Shown here: one piece after another, positions 17,754-27,386 of the stretch | Layout of the letters: the number at the start of each line of letters is the position of its first letter | Numbering within the stretch: the stretch's first letter is position 1 | DNA from: UBA7985 sp965661545 | GTDB lineage: Bacteria; Pseudomonadota; Alphaproteobacteria; UBA7985 | NCBI GenBank assembly: GCA_965661545.1 | Contig: CBFIEF010000012.1 | Span: forward strand, 16,077 to 80,076 | Direction of reading: 5' to 3' | DNA length: 64,000 bases | The notes under the pieces: generated by a model | The model's database searches: none | What the model saw: the letters and a program-made list of their open reading frames with translations, nothing else | Told to the model about the DNA's origin: nothing | Position numbers and translations under genes: made by a program

Positions 17754-17798
17754 GCTAAGAATGTTCCCTGAAACTTTGTGATCTACTGATGAGTTAGC

Positions 17799-19877
17799 GT
17801 GCGCCCGGAAATCCTCAATCCTTTATTCACGCCTGTGACAGACTTACCCGGTATCGGGCCGAAGTCCGCCGCCCTGATCGAGCGCGTCGCAGGCCCCCAT
17901 ATTTGGGATCTCGTTCGCGCGCAACCCAGCCGGATGCAGCAGCGGACACGGCTTTCCGAGCCGAGCAGCTTGTATGAGGATCAGTTGGTGACGCTACCAC
18001 TGTTCGTCCTGCAACACTTCATCCCCCGCTCCCCCAAAGCGCCGTATCGCGTGAACTGTATGGCGGGTGACATTCCGGTCTCGCTGGTGTTCTTCAACGC
18101 CAAGGGCGCTTGGCTGCAAGGGCAACTGCCGGTCCGCGAGGTTCGTCTGGTTTCGGGGAAGCTTGCCCGGTTCAAAAACAACTGGCAGATCACGCACCCC
18201 GATTATATGGTCCCAGAGGAAGAAGAGGACGCCATCCCAGCGGTCGAGCCGATTTATCCGCTCACCCAAGGGCTGACTTCCCGGGTCTGGAACAAGGCAC
18301 TGAACGCGGCCTTGGAGATGGTGCCAACTTTGCCAGAGTGGGTTGATGCCTCCCTACAGGCTCAGCAAAAGTGGCATGACTGGACTCCGTCGTTGCAGAG
18401 CTTGCACTTCCGAGGGGCGTTGATTGGGTCAGACCGTACGCAAGCCGTTCGTCGCCTGGCGTATGATGAGCTGCTGGCCCAACAACTCTCCCTGATGATC
18501 GTTCGAGAACGCGGGCGAAGACGCGGTGGACACCCCCTGGTGGGCGACAATTCATTGAGCGTGCAGGTGCGGAAGAACCTGCCTTTCACCCTCACTGACA
18601 GCCAAGAGAGCGCGATTGATGCCGTTCGCTCTGACATGGGTCGGGCGCAGCGCATGATGCGGCTCATCATGGGCGACGTCGGCAGCGGTAAAACGATGGT
18701 CGCGCTGTTCTCCGCGCTGATTGCTGTTGAGGCCGGCGCGCAGGTGGCCATCATGGCACCGACCGAGATTCTCGCTCGACAGCTGCACGCCAACTTGTTT
18801 GACGCACTGTCAAAAGTCGGCATCCGTATCGATATTCTCACAGGTCGAGACAAAGCCGCCGCCCGCCGTCCGGTGCTGGCTGGATGTGCCGAAGGGGCGA
18901 TCAAGGTTCTGATCGGCACGCACGCACTGTTCCAAGAAGGCGTTGAGTTCCGAAATCTGGGACTGGTGATCATCGACGAACAACACCGCTTCGGTGTTCA
19001 CCAGCGGCTTGCGCTGGGGCAAAAAGGCGAAGCGCCGCACATGCTGCTGATGTCAGCAACGCCCATTCCGCGTTCTATGGTCTTGGCGCTCTATGGTGAT
19101 TTGGACATCTCCAAACTGCTCACCAAACCAGCAGGACGACAGCCAATCAAAACACTCGTCAAACCCCAAGAGCAATGGGGCGATGTCGCGCAAGCTTTGG
19201 GGCGTGCGATTGAGCGCGGCGATCAGATTTACTGGATCTGTCCGTTGGTCGAAGAAACTGAAGTAAGCACCCTCACCGCCGCTGAAGAACGCCACGCCAT
19301 GCTCAAAGAAATGTTTGGCCCCCGCGTTGCTTTGGTCCACGGGCGCATGAAAGGTGAAGAAAAAGACACTGTCATGCGACGGTTCAAGGCCCACGAAAGC
19401 GATATTCTTGTGGCGACAACCGTTGTTGAAGTCGGCGTGGACGTGCCGAATGCGACCGTGATGGTGATTGAGCACGCCGAACGTTTCGGCCTCGCGCAAC
19501 TGCACCAGCTGCGTGGGCGCATCGGACGCGGCGCAAAGGCGTCTACCTGCTTGCTGCTCTATACTGCGCCCTTGGGCGAAACCGCACGGAAGCGGTTGTC
19601 GATCATGCGTGAAAGCAACGATGGTTTTGTCATTGCCGAAGAAGATCTCCGGTTGCGTGGCGCGGGTGACGTGATGGGAACGCGTCAGTCTGGCCTGCCC
19701 GACATGCACTTCGCCACCCTACCCGAGCATCAAGACTTGCTGGAAATCGCCCAACGCGACGCTCAACTGACGCTGAACAAAGCGCCAGAGCTTGCCGGTG
19801 AACGGGGTGAAGCCTTGCGGACGCTGCTGTATCTGTTCGAGCGGGAACAGGCGATCGCCTTTTTGGAAGCCGGTTAG
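17799..19877 (+). CDS. recG: ATP-dependent DNA helicase RecG
   Basis: A 692-residue branch-migrating helicase with a GTG start. N-terminal wedge domain includes DLPGIGPKSAALIERV. The helicase core has Walker A GDVGSGKTMVA at about residues 290-300, DEQHRFG, SATPIPRSM, and the C-terminal HAERFGLAQLHQLRGRIGRG. It remodels stalled replication forks and Holliday junctions. It is divergent from sdhE-mfd and convergent with a small membrane protein gene, with only 7 bases between their ends. Confidence 0.96.
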   Translation: MRPEILNPLFTPVTDLPGIGPKSAALIERVAGPHIWDLVRAQPSRMQQRTRLSEPSSLYEDQLVTLPLFVLQHFIPRSPKAPYRVNCMAGDIPVSLVFFNAKGAWLQGQLPVREVRLVSGKLARFKNNWQITHPDYMVPEEEEDAIPAVEPIYPLTQGLTSRVWNKALNAALEMVPTLPEWVDASLQAQQKWHDWTPSLQSLHFRGALIGSDRTQAVRRLAYDELLAQQLSLMIVRERGRRRGGHPLVGDNSLSVQVRKNLPFTLTDSQESAIDAVRSDMGRAQRMMRLIMGDVGSGKTMVALFSALIAVEAGAQVAIMAPTEILARQLHANLFDALSKVGIRIDILTGRDKAAARRPVLAGCAEGAIKVLIGTHALFQEGVEFRNLGLVIIDEQHRFGVHQRLALGQKGEAPHMLLMSATPIPRSMVLALYGDLDISKLLTKPAGRQPIKTLVKPQEQWGDVAQALGRAIERGDQIYWICPLVEETEVSTLTAAEERHAMLKEMFGPRVALVHGRMKGEEKDTVMRRFKAHESDILVATTVVEVGVDVPNATVMVIEHAERFGLAQLHQLRGRIGRGAKASTCLLLYTAPLGETARKRLSIMRESNDGFVIAEEDLRLRGAGDVMGTRQSGLPDMHFATLPEHQDLLEIAQRDAQLTLNKAPELAGERGEALRTLLYLFEREQAIAFLEAG

Positions 19878-19884
19878 GCGACAC

Positions 19885-20364
19885 TCAGTTCGCTGCGGCG
19901 TACTGGTTCCAAACGGAGCGGAAGTAGTTGGCCGCTGACTGTCCCTGGCCAGAGCACCAGAACGAATAGTCCTGAATCCCGTTCCGGTTCATTTGCCCTT
20001 CAACGAGGGTGATCGCATCGTGCCGCAAATCCGCAGCATCACCGATGGAGATTGGCTGACGCTCTTGCAGCTGGTTCCGGTCAATTCGGTAGCCTTCGCG
20101 AACGTGCCACGTCAACTCACCACAGAAATCTACTACAGTGATGCGGTACAGCAGCTTGTTCCAGTCTGGCCGCTCAAATTCTGCAAAAACCGTGTCCATA
20201 TTTTCATCAGAAATGGCGATAACCGGCTCTTCGGTCATGGCATTGGCCGTCATGTTACCCCAGCGCAAAGCCACCAGAGTGACGCCTGTCATAAGCGCAA
20301 CCACGGCAAAAACACTGAGAGCCAACGTTAGGTCTTGTGTCCAACTGCGACGAACAAGGTTCAT
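19885..20364 (-). CDS. Hypothetical membrane-anchored protein
   Basis: The start at 20364 has GGAAGT as ribosome site and precedes a single N-terminal hydrophobic helix (LTLALSVFAVVALMTGVTLVAL). The 159-residue product has a soluble portion with several polar and aromatic residues and two Cys (VVDFCGELTWHV and YSFWCSGQGQ), which could form a disulfide if periplasmic. I recognise no family. The longer upstream frame has no conserved look. Confidence 0.6.
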   Translation of the reverse strand: MNLVRRSWTQDLTLALSVFAVVALMTGVTLVALRWGNMTANAMTEEPVIAISDENMDTVFAEFERPDWNKLLYRITVVDFCGELTWHVREGYRIDRNQLQERQPISIGDAADLRHDAITLVEGQMNRNGIQDYSFWCSGQGQSAANYFRSVWNQYAAAN

Positions 20365-20865
20365 AATACTTCCGTCAAACGGCGTTTTTGTAGGCAGCCT
20401 GCATACACGGGTGTCAGGCCAGAAACTTCGATGATGTTTTGCAATCAACAGGCCACCTGCGCCACAATTGTAAGCGAATTCCGTAAACGAGCAGTATCAA
20501 TTCAATCCACAACGTCTTGAACTTGTTCACGCCCCTGATCCAAGATGAAGAAATTGCGCTGGGTTGATTGAACAAAATCGCTCCATAACCTTCGACTCGA
20601 TCAAAGGTAAGACCCCGCCCTATCGCGTAAAGCGGGGGCCGGATCATTTTTTGTAGTGATAAAAACTTTTAAGTCGTGTAATATATTCAACATTCTAGGG
20701 TACGCGACTGACCCGCATTTTATTTTGATGACGAACTTTTATTTAACGTGAGCCCAGAAAACACTGGGTAAAACAAGACATTGCGAACGCGGCCAGCACT
20801 TTGAACGCCTTGTTTAACAAGGGGTTGCGGGCTGCTGTCGGTATTTAAATCTCGGAGCTAGCATT
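20365..20865. other. Long AT-rich intergenic region, probable promoter/leader of the FG-GAP gene
   Basis: About 500 bases without a credible gene; a 77-residue open frame on the minus strand has no protein-like features. The part from 20650 to 20750 is strongly AT-rich. Two small inverted repeats lie near the next gene: CCCAG/CTGGG at about 20754-20768 and the near-perfect palindrome CCTTGTTTAACAAGG at 20808-20822. GGAGCTAGC precedes the ATG at 20866. Confidence 0.5.
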
Positions 20866-22953
20866 ATGACTTCCGCTCATCCCCTCGTTTTGGCCGAGGG
20901 CCGTAAACTCAAGCACCTCGCGAGCAAGGGCCGGCTGACGACCTCCGCGCTGACAGCCGCAGGCGCCGCCATTTTGGCCGCAACGCAAGCGCAGGCGCAT
21001 TCCGGTCCGGAAACCCACACGTCTCATACCGACGACAGTGGCAGTGTTATCGGGATGGGCTTGGTGGGTGCGACGCACACGCACGAAAGCGGACTGCACC
21101 ACAACCACGGACCACTGTCCGTGCTGCCCAACGGCGTGCAGCACACACACCCATTTGGCGACGGAATGCCCGCTGGCACTGTACCAGGCCCAATGCAGGC
21201 GCAAATGCAAGCTGCGCAGGCAATGCCGTACGCAACTTATGCCCCGCAGCAGGTGGCGTCTTCTACCGCCATGGCCATAAACCCCTATGCCAATGTTCCA
21301 ATGATGTCAGCGCCTTCGGCCTATCATGGCGGCAGTGGCTTGATGGACGGTGGAATGCTTTTGGCGCTGGGCGTTGCGGGTATTGCTGGGCTCTCGGCGC
21401 TGTTCGTCTTTGACAACAGCAATGCGCAGGCAAGCACCGGCCATTACGCCAGCGAACCGATGCCGTACTTATCAAGCGACGACGACAAAACTGATACGAT
21501 TTTTGATCCTAACGTGCTGTCCATCACCAGCGATACAAGCCAGCAGGCTGATGAGGGCGAAACGGGCACGCTTGATTATGTGATGGCGCATCATCCGCTG
21601 GGCCATGATCTGACCTTCTCCATCATTGGCGGTGACGACGACGACCGCTTTCATATCGATAGTGAAACCGGCGCGCTGTCCTTTGTCGGTGCCAGTACGC
21701 CTGAAGAGGGCGATGCGAACGATAGTGTGCCAGACTTCTCCGCCCTATCTGGTGATGCAGATGGAACGCGCGCTGAAAACGGCAACAACACCCTCGAAGT
21801 CCGGGTCGAAGCGCGCGATACAAACGGCAACTTTGCCAACCAATACATCACCTACTTCATCCAAAACGATACCCGTGATGACACGGTCGACAACTATGTT
21901 GAAGCCAATGATCTAGCGCGGTTGAACGACGATGATACCGACGATCTGGTTGACATCGAAGATGCTGAATTTGGGCAAGATGATAACGGTGACAACCTCA
22001 TCATCAGCGTCAACGGCAGCGATCGCGTGACCGTAACCGAGCTCGAGGGAGATGGTGATATCAACACCTCGACCTTTGGCACCTCTGGCGCAGACTACTA
22101 TGACGTAGCCGTTGGCGACATTGATGGTGACGGTGATCTCGATGTGGTGGTTGCGGGACTAAACGATGGAGAAAACATCGTTGAGGTTTGGGAAAGCAAT
22201 GGGAATGGCAGTTTCTCTCTCGAATTTACCGCCGATGACGGTTCTTCTTCCTCTGACTTGGATAGCATAGGCACCATCACAGATGTCGTGTTGGGCGAAT
22301 TCAACGGCTCAGGCAACCTTGATGTCTTCGTTACGAATGATGGCGGCGATGACAGCCTGATCACACTGTCTGGAAATTACAGTGGGACGATCGAAACGAC
22401 TGCTGGACTGGACGTTGCTTCTGAAGCGGTGGTGATCAGCGAGCGCTACATTAACTCCAGCACCGACTATGTTGCGGCACTGGAAAGCGGCGATATTGCG
22501 CTGATCAATGTTGAAGACGGTCAACAAGAGGATCAACTGCTTGGCTCCTACGTTGATCTTGCCGTCTATCGGGACATGGTGTTCGCCGCAGACGGATCCA
22601 GCGTGGATGTTTTTGAAGCAGACTCAAACAGCCTAGAAGAAGAGACCAGTGAGATTATTACAGGCTTGGATAGCATCACAGAGATCGTCGTTGGCGATTT
22701 CGATGACGATGACTCAGACATCGAACTCGCTGTGTTGGATGCTGGTACGGACGAGGTCTACATCTACGAACTTGATCAGCACTATGACAGCGCAAGCTTG
22801 AGTGAAGTGATCGACGTGGACAGCGGCGCTTTGGAGCTTCTCACGCTGCCCGAGTATGTCGAGACCAGCACCGATACCAGCGGTAACCTTGCCGATGACT
22901 TGCTGGTTGGCGGATCTAATTCGACCATCTTCTACGACGAGACGTCCCTCTAA
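20866..22953 (+). CDS. Large acidic His-rich protein with cadherin-like and FG-GAP-type repeats
   Basis: A 695-residue surface or periplasmic candidate. Residues 1-44 look like a long export signal ending AQA. Residues 45-95 hold ten histidines in pairs and alternations (THTHE, LHHNH, QHTHP). A Met/Ala/Pro-rich linker follows, then one hydrophobic helix at about 164-182. After that the protein is very acidic: a cadherin-like unit (FSIIGGDDDDRFHIDSETG), then FG-GAP/VCBS-like repeats with calcium-loop motifs (VGDIDGDGDLDVVVAG, LGEFNGSGNLDVFVT, VGDFDDDDSDIELAVL). This suggests calcium binding outside the cytoplasm and possible metal binding by the His region. Function unknown; monocistronic with a strong terminator. 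Confidence 0.75.
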   Translation: MTSAHPLVLAEGRKLKHLASKGRLTTSALTAAGAAILAATQAQAHSGPETHTSHTDDSGSVIGMGLVGATHTHESGLHHNHGPLSVLPNGVQHTHPFGDGMPAGTVPGPMQAQMQAAQAMPYATYAPQQVASSTAMAINPYANVPMMSAPSAYHGGSGLMDGGMLLALGVAGIAGLSALFVFDNSNAQASTGHYASEPMPYLSSDDDKTDTIFDPNVLSITSDTSQQADEGETGTLDYVMAHHPLGHDLTFSIIGGDDDDRFHIDSETGALSFVGASTPEEGDANDSVPDFSALSGDADGTRAENGNNTLEVRVEARDTNGNFANQYITYFIQNDTRDDTVDNYVEANDLARLNDDDTDDLVDIEDAEFGQDDNGDNLIISVNGSDRVTVTELEGDGDINTSTFGTSGADYYDVAVGDIDGDGDLDVVVAGLNDGENIVEVWESNGNGSFSLEFTADDGSSSSDLDSIGTITDVVLGEFNGSGNLDVFVTNDGGDDSLITLSGNYSGTIETTAGLDVASEAVVISERYINSSTDYVAALESGDIALINVEDGQQEDQLLGSYVDLAVYRDMVFAADGSSVDVFEADSNSLEEETSEIITGLDSITEIVVGDFDDDDSDIELAVLDAGTDEVYIYELDQHYDSASLSEVIDVDSGALELLTLPEYVETSTDTSGNLADDLLVGGSNSTIFYDETSL

Positions 22954-22980
22954 GGCGCCACGGTCGCGGTTAAAACAAAA

Positions 22981-23020
22981 AAGGCGTGAGCCCCTGTCGC
23001 CAGGTCTCACGCCTTTTTTT
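22981..23020. terminator. Bidirectional rho-independent terminator
   Basis: Perfect 10-base stem AAGGCGTGAG / CTCACGCCTT with a 15-base loop, followed by T7 on the plus strand. It is preceded by an A-rich stretch that gives a T tract on the minus strand. It ends both the FG-GAP gene and the convergent pyruvate kinase gene. Confidence 0.9.
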
Positions 23021-23050
23021 GTTCCGTACCAACCTTTATGCCCGAAGGCC

Positions 23051-24457
23051 CTATAGGCGCAGCAAACGGAGTAAATTTGTTTGACCAACTTGGCCAAAGG
23101 GAACACCGGCCGTGAGAACCAACTGGTCGCCTTCAACCCCGTATCCCTGCTGGAGACCAATTTCCTGCGCTGCTTCAGCGACTTGGTCGAGAGTTTCCAT
23201 GTTCTCAACCACCACGCAGTGAAGGCCCCAAACGATGGTATGCTGACGTGCGGTTTTCCGCTCTGGGGTCACCATGACAATGGGCACCACCGGCCGCTCG
23301 CGGCTGGCCCGTTGCGCCGTACGGCCTGAACGGGTGTGGGTCACGATACACTTTGCATCGATGGTTTCAGCCACCTGACAGGCCGCTGTCGAAATCGCGT
23401 CAGACCCCGTGGCCTTGCTGCCCCCCGATGCCGGGGACTGCTGGTAATGCGAGGACTGCTCTGTCTCCCGAATGATCCGGTCCATCATCGCAACCGCTTC
23501 TCGAGGATAATTGCCCGCAGCGCTCTCCGCAGACAGCATGACGGCATCGGCACCGTCGTAAACGGCACGAGCCACATCAGAAGACTCAGCTCGTGTTGGA
23601 ACTGGGTTGGTAATCATGGACTCAAGCATCTGGGTTGCCACAACAACCGGCTTACCCGCGCGGCGACAAGCCTGAACGATACGTCGCTGGATGGGCGGTA
23701 CTTCTTCGGGCTGCATTTCAACGCCAAGATCACCACGCGCAACCATCATACCGTCAGCGAGCATCACCAGCTCATCAAGGTGATCGATGGCAGATGGCTT
23801 TTCCATTTTCACCATTAACTGCGCGGAATCACCAACAATGCGGCGGGCCTCGATCACGTCTTGGGGCTGCTGGACAAAGGACAGCGCGATCCAATCCACG
23901 CCCAACTTCATCGCAAAGTCTACGTCGCGACGGTCTTTCTCCGTCAGAGCTGACATCGGCAGAACCGCGTCGGGGACGTTAACGCCTTTTCGGTCAGACA
24001 GTTTACGGCCAGCTTCAACCCGGCAATCAGCCTCGCCGTCGCGAACCTCAACAATACGCAAGCGCACTTTGCCGTCATCGACCAAGAGCCGCCCCCCTAC
24101 TTTCATAGCCGCGAAAATCTCAGGGTGCGGCAGGGTCACGCGCTGGGCCGTGCCAACGATGTCTTCGAGCACCAAGGTGATGACATGACCTGGCTCAACC
24201 TCAACCGCGCCTTCCTCAAACGTACCCAAGCGCAGCTTAGGCCCCTGAATATCCGCGAGAATGCACGTAGAGCGTCCAAACTTGGCTTCCATCGCACGGA
24301 TGCGATCGTAGGAAAGTTTGTGATCTTCGTGGGAACCGTGACTGAAGTTGAGGCGAAAAACATCGGCCCCACGCTCAAACAGCGCTTCAAGCATCTCGCT
24401 CTCGCGGCTGGCTGGTCCGATGGTCGTTACGATCTTCGCTTTGCGTTGGCGGCGCAT
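23051..24457 (-). CDS. pyk: Pyruvate kinase
   Basis: The start at 24457 gives the standard beginning MRRQRKAKIVTTIGPAS and has AAGGA six bases upstream; the 76-residue extension in the open frame is not expected. The 468-residue protein carries the substrate and metal motifs RLNFSHG, ADIQGPKLR, ALSFVQQP, MVKMEKPSA and the signature MMVARGDLGVEM, with a C-terminal effector domain. It converts phosphoenolpyruvate and ADP to pyruvate and ATP. It is divergent from gap, so two lower-glycolysis genes share a roughly 220-base promoter region. Confidence 0.96.
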   Translation of the reverse strand: MRRQRKAKIVTTIGPASRESEMLEALFERGADVFRLNFSHGSHEDHKLSYDRIRAMEAKFGRSTCILADIQGPKLRLGTFEEGAVEVEPGHVITLVLEDIVGTAQRVTLPHPEIFAAMKVGGRLLVDDGKVRLRIVEVRDGEADCRVEAGRKLSDRKGVNVPDAVLPMSALTEKDRRDVDFAMKLGVDWIALSFVQQPQDVIEARRIVGDSAQLMVKMEKPSAIDHLDELVMLADGMMVARGDLGVEMQPEEVPPIQRRIVQACRRAGKPVVVATQMLESMITNPVPTRAESSDVARAVYDGADAVMLSAESAAGNYPREAVAMMDRIIRETEQSSHYQQSPASGGSKATGSDAISTAACQVAETIDAKCIVTHTRSGRTAQRASRERPVVPIVMVTPERKTARQHTIVWGLHCVVVENMETLDQVAEAAQEIGLQQGYGVEGDQLVLTAGVPFGQVGQTNLLRLLRL

Positions 24458-24675
24458 GTATGGTCCTTGCAGCATTTTGGTTCTGCCTCGTCCAAGACCA
24501 CAGTGTGGTGGATTTGACTCGCGGCTTGGTATTGGCAGACTTGTTTCAGATTCGGGCTGAAAATGAAACGGCTCATTCATAACTATGGTATAGCCAAACT
24601 TAAGGTGCAGATGAATTGCGAATATGACAAACGCAAGTCCTGCGACCCCGCATAACCGAAACGAGAGACCGCACC

Positions 24676-25686
24676 ATGACCACAAAAGTCGCCATTAATG
24701 GTTTTGGCCGTATTGGCCGCCTTACATTCCGTGCTGCTTTGGAAAGTAACAGAGACGACATCGAATTCGTTGCCCTGAACGACTTATCCAGCGCCGCCGA
24801 GATGGCGCACCTTCTAAAGTGGGATTCCGTACATGGGCGGTTGCCGATGGACATCTCCGTTGAAGGTGAAGACACCCTGATCGTTGGCGACAAGCGCGTT
24901 CGCTTGATCACACAGCCTGATCCGACCAAACTGCCTTGGGGCGAGATGGGCGTTGATGTCGTCATGGAATGCACGGGCCGGTTCACCAAGAAAGAAACCG
25001 CCTCTCAGCACCTGACTGCTGGCGCAAAGAAAGTCCTGATTTCAGCGCCTTGCGGCGATGCAGACCGGACGATTGTCTACGGCGTAAACCACGACGGCAT
25101 CACAGCCGAAGACAACGTCCTCTCGAACGCATCTTGCACGACGAACTGCCTTGCACCTGTTGTACACGTCCTGCATGAAGCCATCGGCATTGAGCGCGGC
25201 TACATGACCACCTGTCACGCCTACACCGGTGACCAGCGCGTGGTCGACACCTCACACAGCGATTGGCGTCGTGCGCGGTCTGCTGGCTTGTCCATGATCC
25301 CAACCTCCACCGGGGCTGCACGCGCTGTTGGCTTAGTCTTGCCGCACATGCAGGGAAAACTCGACGGCTGCGCCATCCGCGTCCCGACCGCCGATGTCTC
25401 GATGGTAGACTTCACCTTTGACGCTGCACGGGACACGTCTGCCGAAGAAATTAACGCTGCAATCATCAAGGCTGCCTCTTCTGGCCCCCTGGCTGGCATT
25501 TTGGCGACCAACGATGAACCACTGGTTTCAATCGATTTCACACACAATCCCGCCTCATCGATCTTTGATCTTACCCAAACCACCATCCTCGAAGGCCGTT
25601 TTGTGCGCATTCTGACGTGGTACGACAACGAATGGGGCTTCTCGAACCGGATGATGGACACAGCCGTCGCGCAAGCCAACGCCTAG
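24676..25686 (+). CDS. gap: Glyceraldehyde-3-phosphate dehydrogenase
   Basis: 336 residues. N-terminal NAD fold INGFGRIGRL, catalytic Cys at about residue 154 in the signature SNASCTTNC, and the sites TCHAYTGDQ, STGAARAVG and WYDNEWGFSNRM. It oxidises glyceraldehyde-3-phosphate to 1,3-bisphosphoglycerate. GAGA lies before the ATG. No pgk or other glycolytic gene is next to it apart from divergent pyk. Confidence 0.97.
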   Translation: MTTKVAINGFGRIGRLTFRAALESNRDDIEFVALNDLSSAAEMAHLLKWDSVHGRLPMDISVEGEDTLIVGDKRVRLITQPDPTKLPWGEMGVDVVMECTGRFTKKETASQHLTAGAKKVLISAPCGDADRTIVYGVNHDGITAEDNVLSNASCTTNCLAPVVHVLHEAIGIERGYMTTCHAYTGDQRVVDTSHSDWRRARSAGLSMIPTSTGAARAVGLVLPHMQGKLDGCAIRVPTADVSMVDFTFDAARDTSAEEINAAIIKAASSGPLAGILATNDEPLVSIDFTHNPASSIFDLTQTTILEGRFVRILTWYDNEWGFSNRMMDTAVAQANA

Positions 25687-25899
25687 TCCGCCCTGAAAGA
25701 AACCAAATTGAGGGCCCTCCGGTCCCAAGACATGCTACAGGCCCAATCCGTGGGTAAAGGCCAAGCCGCGCTGCGCGCGGTGCTTCGCAGCCTTGACCCC
25801 CTTCCCCCCGGACTTCGCCAGTCGGACAGAAGGTCAGTTCCTGACCCTCTTGCTTTGATTGCTTCTCTTCTTTGTCTATGGCCCAGTAGCAGCCAAGAA

Positions 25900-25934
25900 A
25901 AAGCCCCGTCCTGCGAGCTGCAGAGCGGGGCTTT
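25900..25934. terminator. Terminator between gap and nuoF
   Basis: Stem AAAGCCCCG / CGGGGCTTT with a 17-base loop. The A5 run at its left edge becomes T5 on the minus strand, fitting the end of the nuoF transcript; on the plus strand only TTT follows, so it is weaker for gap. Confidence 0.75.
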
Positions 25935-25959
25935 GTGACGTGAAACTGGCGCAGAACGC

Positions 25960-27261
25960 TTATTCAGCAGCCACCGCCATGGCTTCAGCAACATCAATCT
26001 TCTTGCCAGACAGCCGCGCTTCCATCACGGGACGGAAGTTGCGGATCAGACCCTGTACGGGCCAAGCCGCGGCGTCACCCAAGGCGCAAATGGTGTGACC
26101 TTCAATTTGGTAGGACACGTCCAGCAGCATGTCGATTTCCTCAACGTCCGCCTGGCCCTTCGCCATGCGGTCCAGAACGCGGTGCATCCAGCCTGTGCCT
26201 TCACGACACGGCGTGCATTGGCCGCAGCTTTCGTGCTTGTAGAAGTGCGCCAGACGGCCAATGGCCTGGATGATGTCAGTCGACTTATCCATGACGATCA
26301 CAGCCGCTGTACCCAAGCCGGACTTCACCGCACGCAGGCTGTCGAAGTCCATGTTGATGTCATTGCAAACCTCTTGGGTGATGCAGGGAACAGATGAGCC
26401 ACCCGGGATCACAGCGAGCAGGTTATCCCAGTCGCCACGAACACCGCCCGCGTGCTTGTCCAGAAGTTCCCGCAGCGGAATTCCCATTTCTTCTTCGACG
26501 TTGCAAGGACGCTCGACGTGGCCAGAGATGCAGAACAACTTTGTTCCGCGGTTCCGCTCAGGGCCAAGCCCGGTCCACCACTCAACGCCGCGCCGGAGAA
26601 TTTCGGGCACGACCGCGATGGTTTCAACGTTATTCACCGTGGTTGGGCATCCGTAAAGACCAGCGCCTGCCGGGAAGGGCGGCTTGAGTCGCGGTTGGCC
26701 CTTTTTGCCTTCCAACGATTCCAGCAGCGCTGTTTCTTCACCGCAAATGTAGGCGCCAGCACCGCGGTGCAGGTGGATGTCAAAGTCCCAGCCGTTAGTT
26801 TCCTCTGACTTTGCGCCTAAGAGACCGGCTTCCCGCGCTTCCAAGATCGCTTGTTCAATGTTGGACGCTTCGTTGTAGAATTCACCCCGAATGTAGATAT
26901 ACCCCGTGTGCGCCCCCATGCCGAAACCAGCAAGCAGCATACCCTCAAGCAACCGGTGTGGATCGAACCGCAGGATGTCGCGGTCTTTACAGGTGCCAGG
27001 CTCAGATTCGTCAGCGTTCACCACCAAGTAATGCGGCAGTGCGCTTTCCTTGGGCATAAAGGACCACTTCAGGCCGGTCGGGAAACCCGCACCGCCTCGG
27101 CCACGCAGATCAGACGCCTTAACCAGATCGATCACGCGATCCCGGCCAAGTGTCACCATCGCCTTGGTGTTGTCCCAGACACCCCGCGCCTGAGCGCCCT
27201 TAAGCCGCCAGTCGTGTTGTCCGTAAAGGTTGGTAAAGATCCGGTCCTGATCCGCAAGCAT
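25960..27261 (-). CDS. nuoF: NADH-quinone oxidoreductase subunit F
   Basis: A 433-residue NADH- and FMN-binding subunit of complex I. GRGGAGFPTGLKW binds FMN at about residue 55-67, RGAGAYICGEETALL is the NADH site, and ESCGQCTPCREG with a later Cys holds the N3 4Fe-4S cluster. It is the last nuo gene in this cluster. A terminator follows, and no nuoG-N are present. It lies 125 bases downstream of a Rid-like gene rather than directly after nuoE. Confidence 0.97.
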   Translation of the reverse strand: MLADQDRIFTNLYGQHDWRLKGAQARGVWDNTKAMVTLGRDRVIDLVKASDLRGRGGAGFPTGLKWSFMPKESALPHYLVVNADESEPGTCKDRDILRFDPHRLLEGMLLAGFGMGAHTGYIYIRGEFYNEASNIEQAILEAREAGLLGAKSEETNGWDFDIHLHRGAGAYICGEETALLESLEGKKGQPRLKPPFPAGAGLYGCPTTVNNVETIAVVPEILRRGVEWWTGLGPERNRGTKLFCISGHVERPCNVEEEMGIPLRELLDKHAGGVRGDWDNLLAVIPGGSSVPCITQEVCNDINMDFDSLRAVKSGLGTAAVIVMDKSTDIIQAIGRLAHFYKHESCGQCTPCREGTGWMHRVLDRMAKGQADVEEIDMLLDVSYQIEGHTICALGDAAAWPVQGLIRNFRPVMEARLSGKKIDVAEAMAVAAE

Positions 27262-27386
27262 GGGCCTGTGCCTATCCTATCTAAAACTCTTGCCGGTTTA
27301 TGCCCCGAAAGCTGAGCGAAGAAAACCGCCTTGATGTCGCGACACGTGTTCGCGGATTGCAGAGGCGAGTTAGCCGCACCGCCCGC

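Noticed and set aside
20414..20647. 77-codon minus-strand frame in the intergenic region before the FG-GAP gene
   Set aside because: No ribosome site, no recognisable composition; treated as non-coding.
24458..24685. 76-residue N-terminal extension of pyruvate kinase
   Set aside because: Family members start at MRRQRKAKI; AAGGA sits correctly before that ATG.
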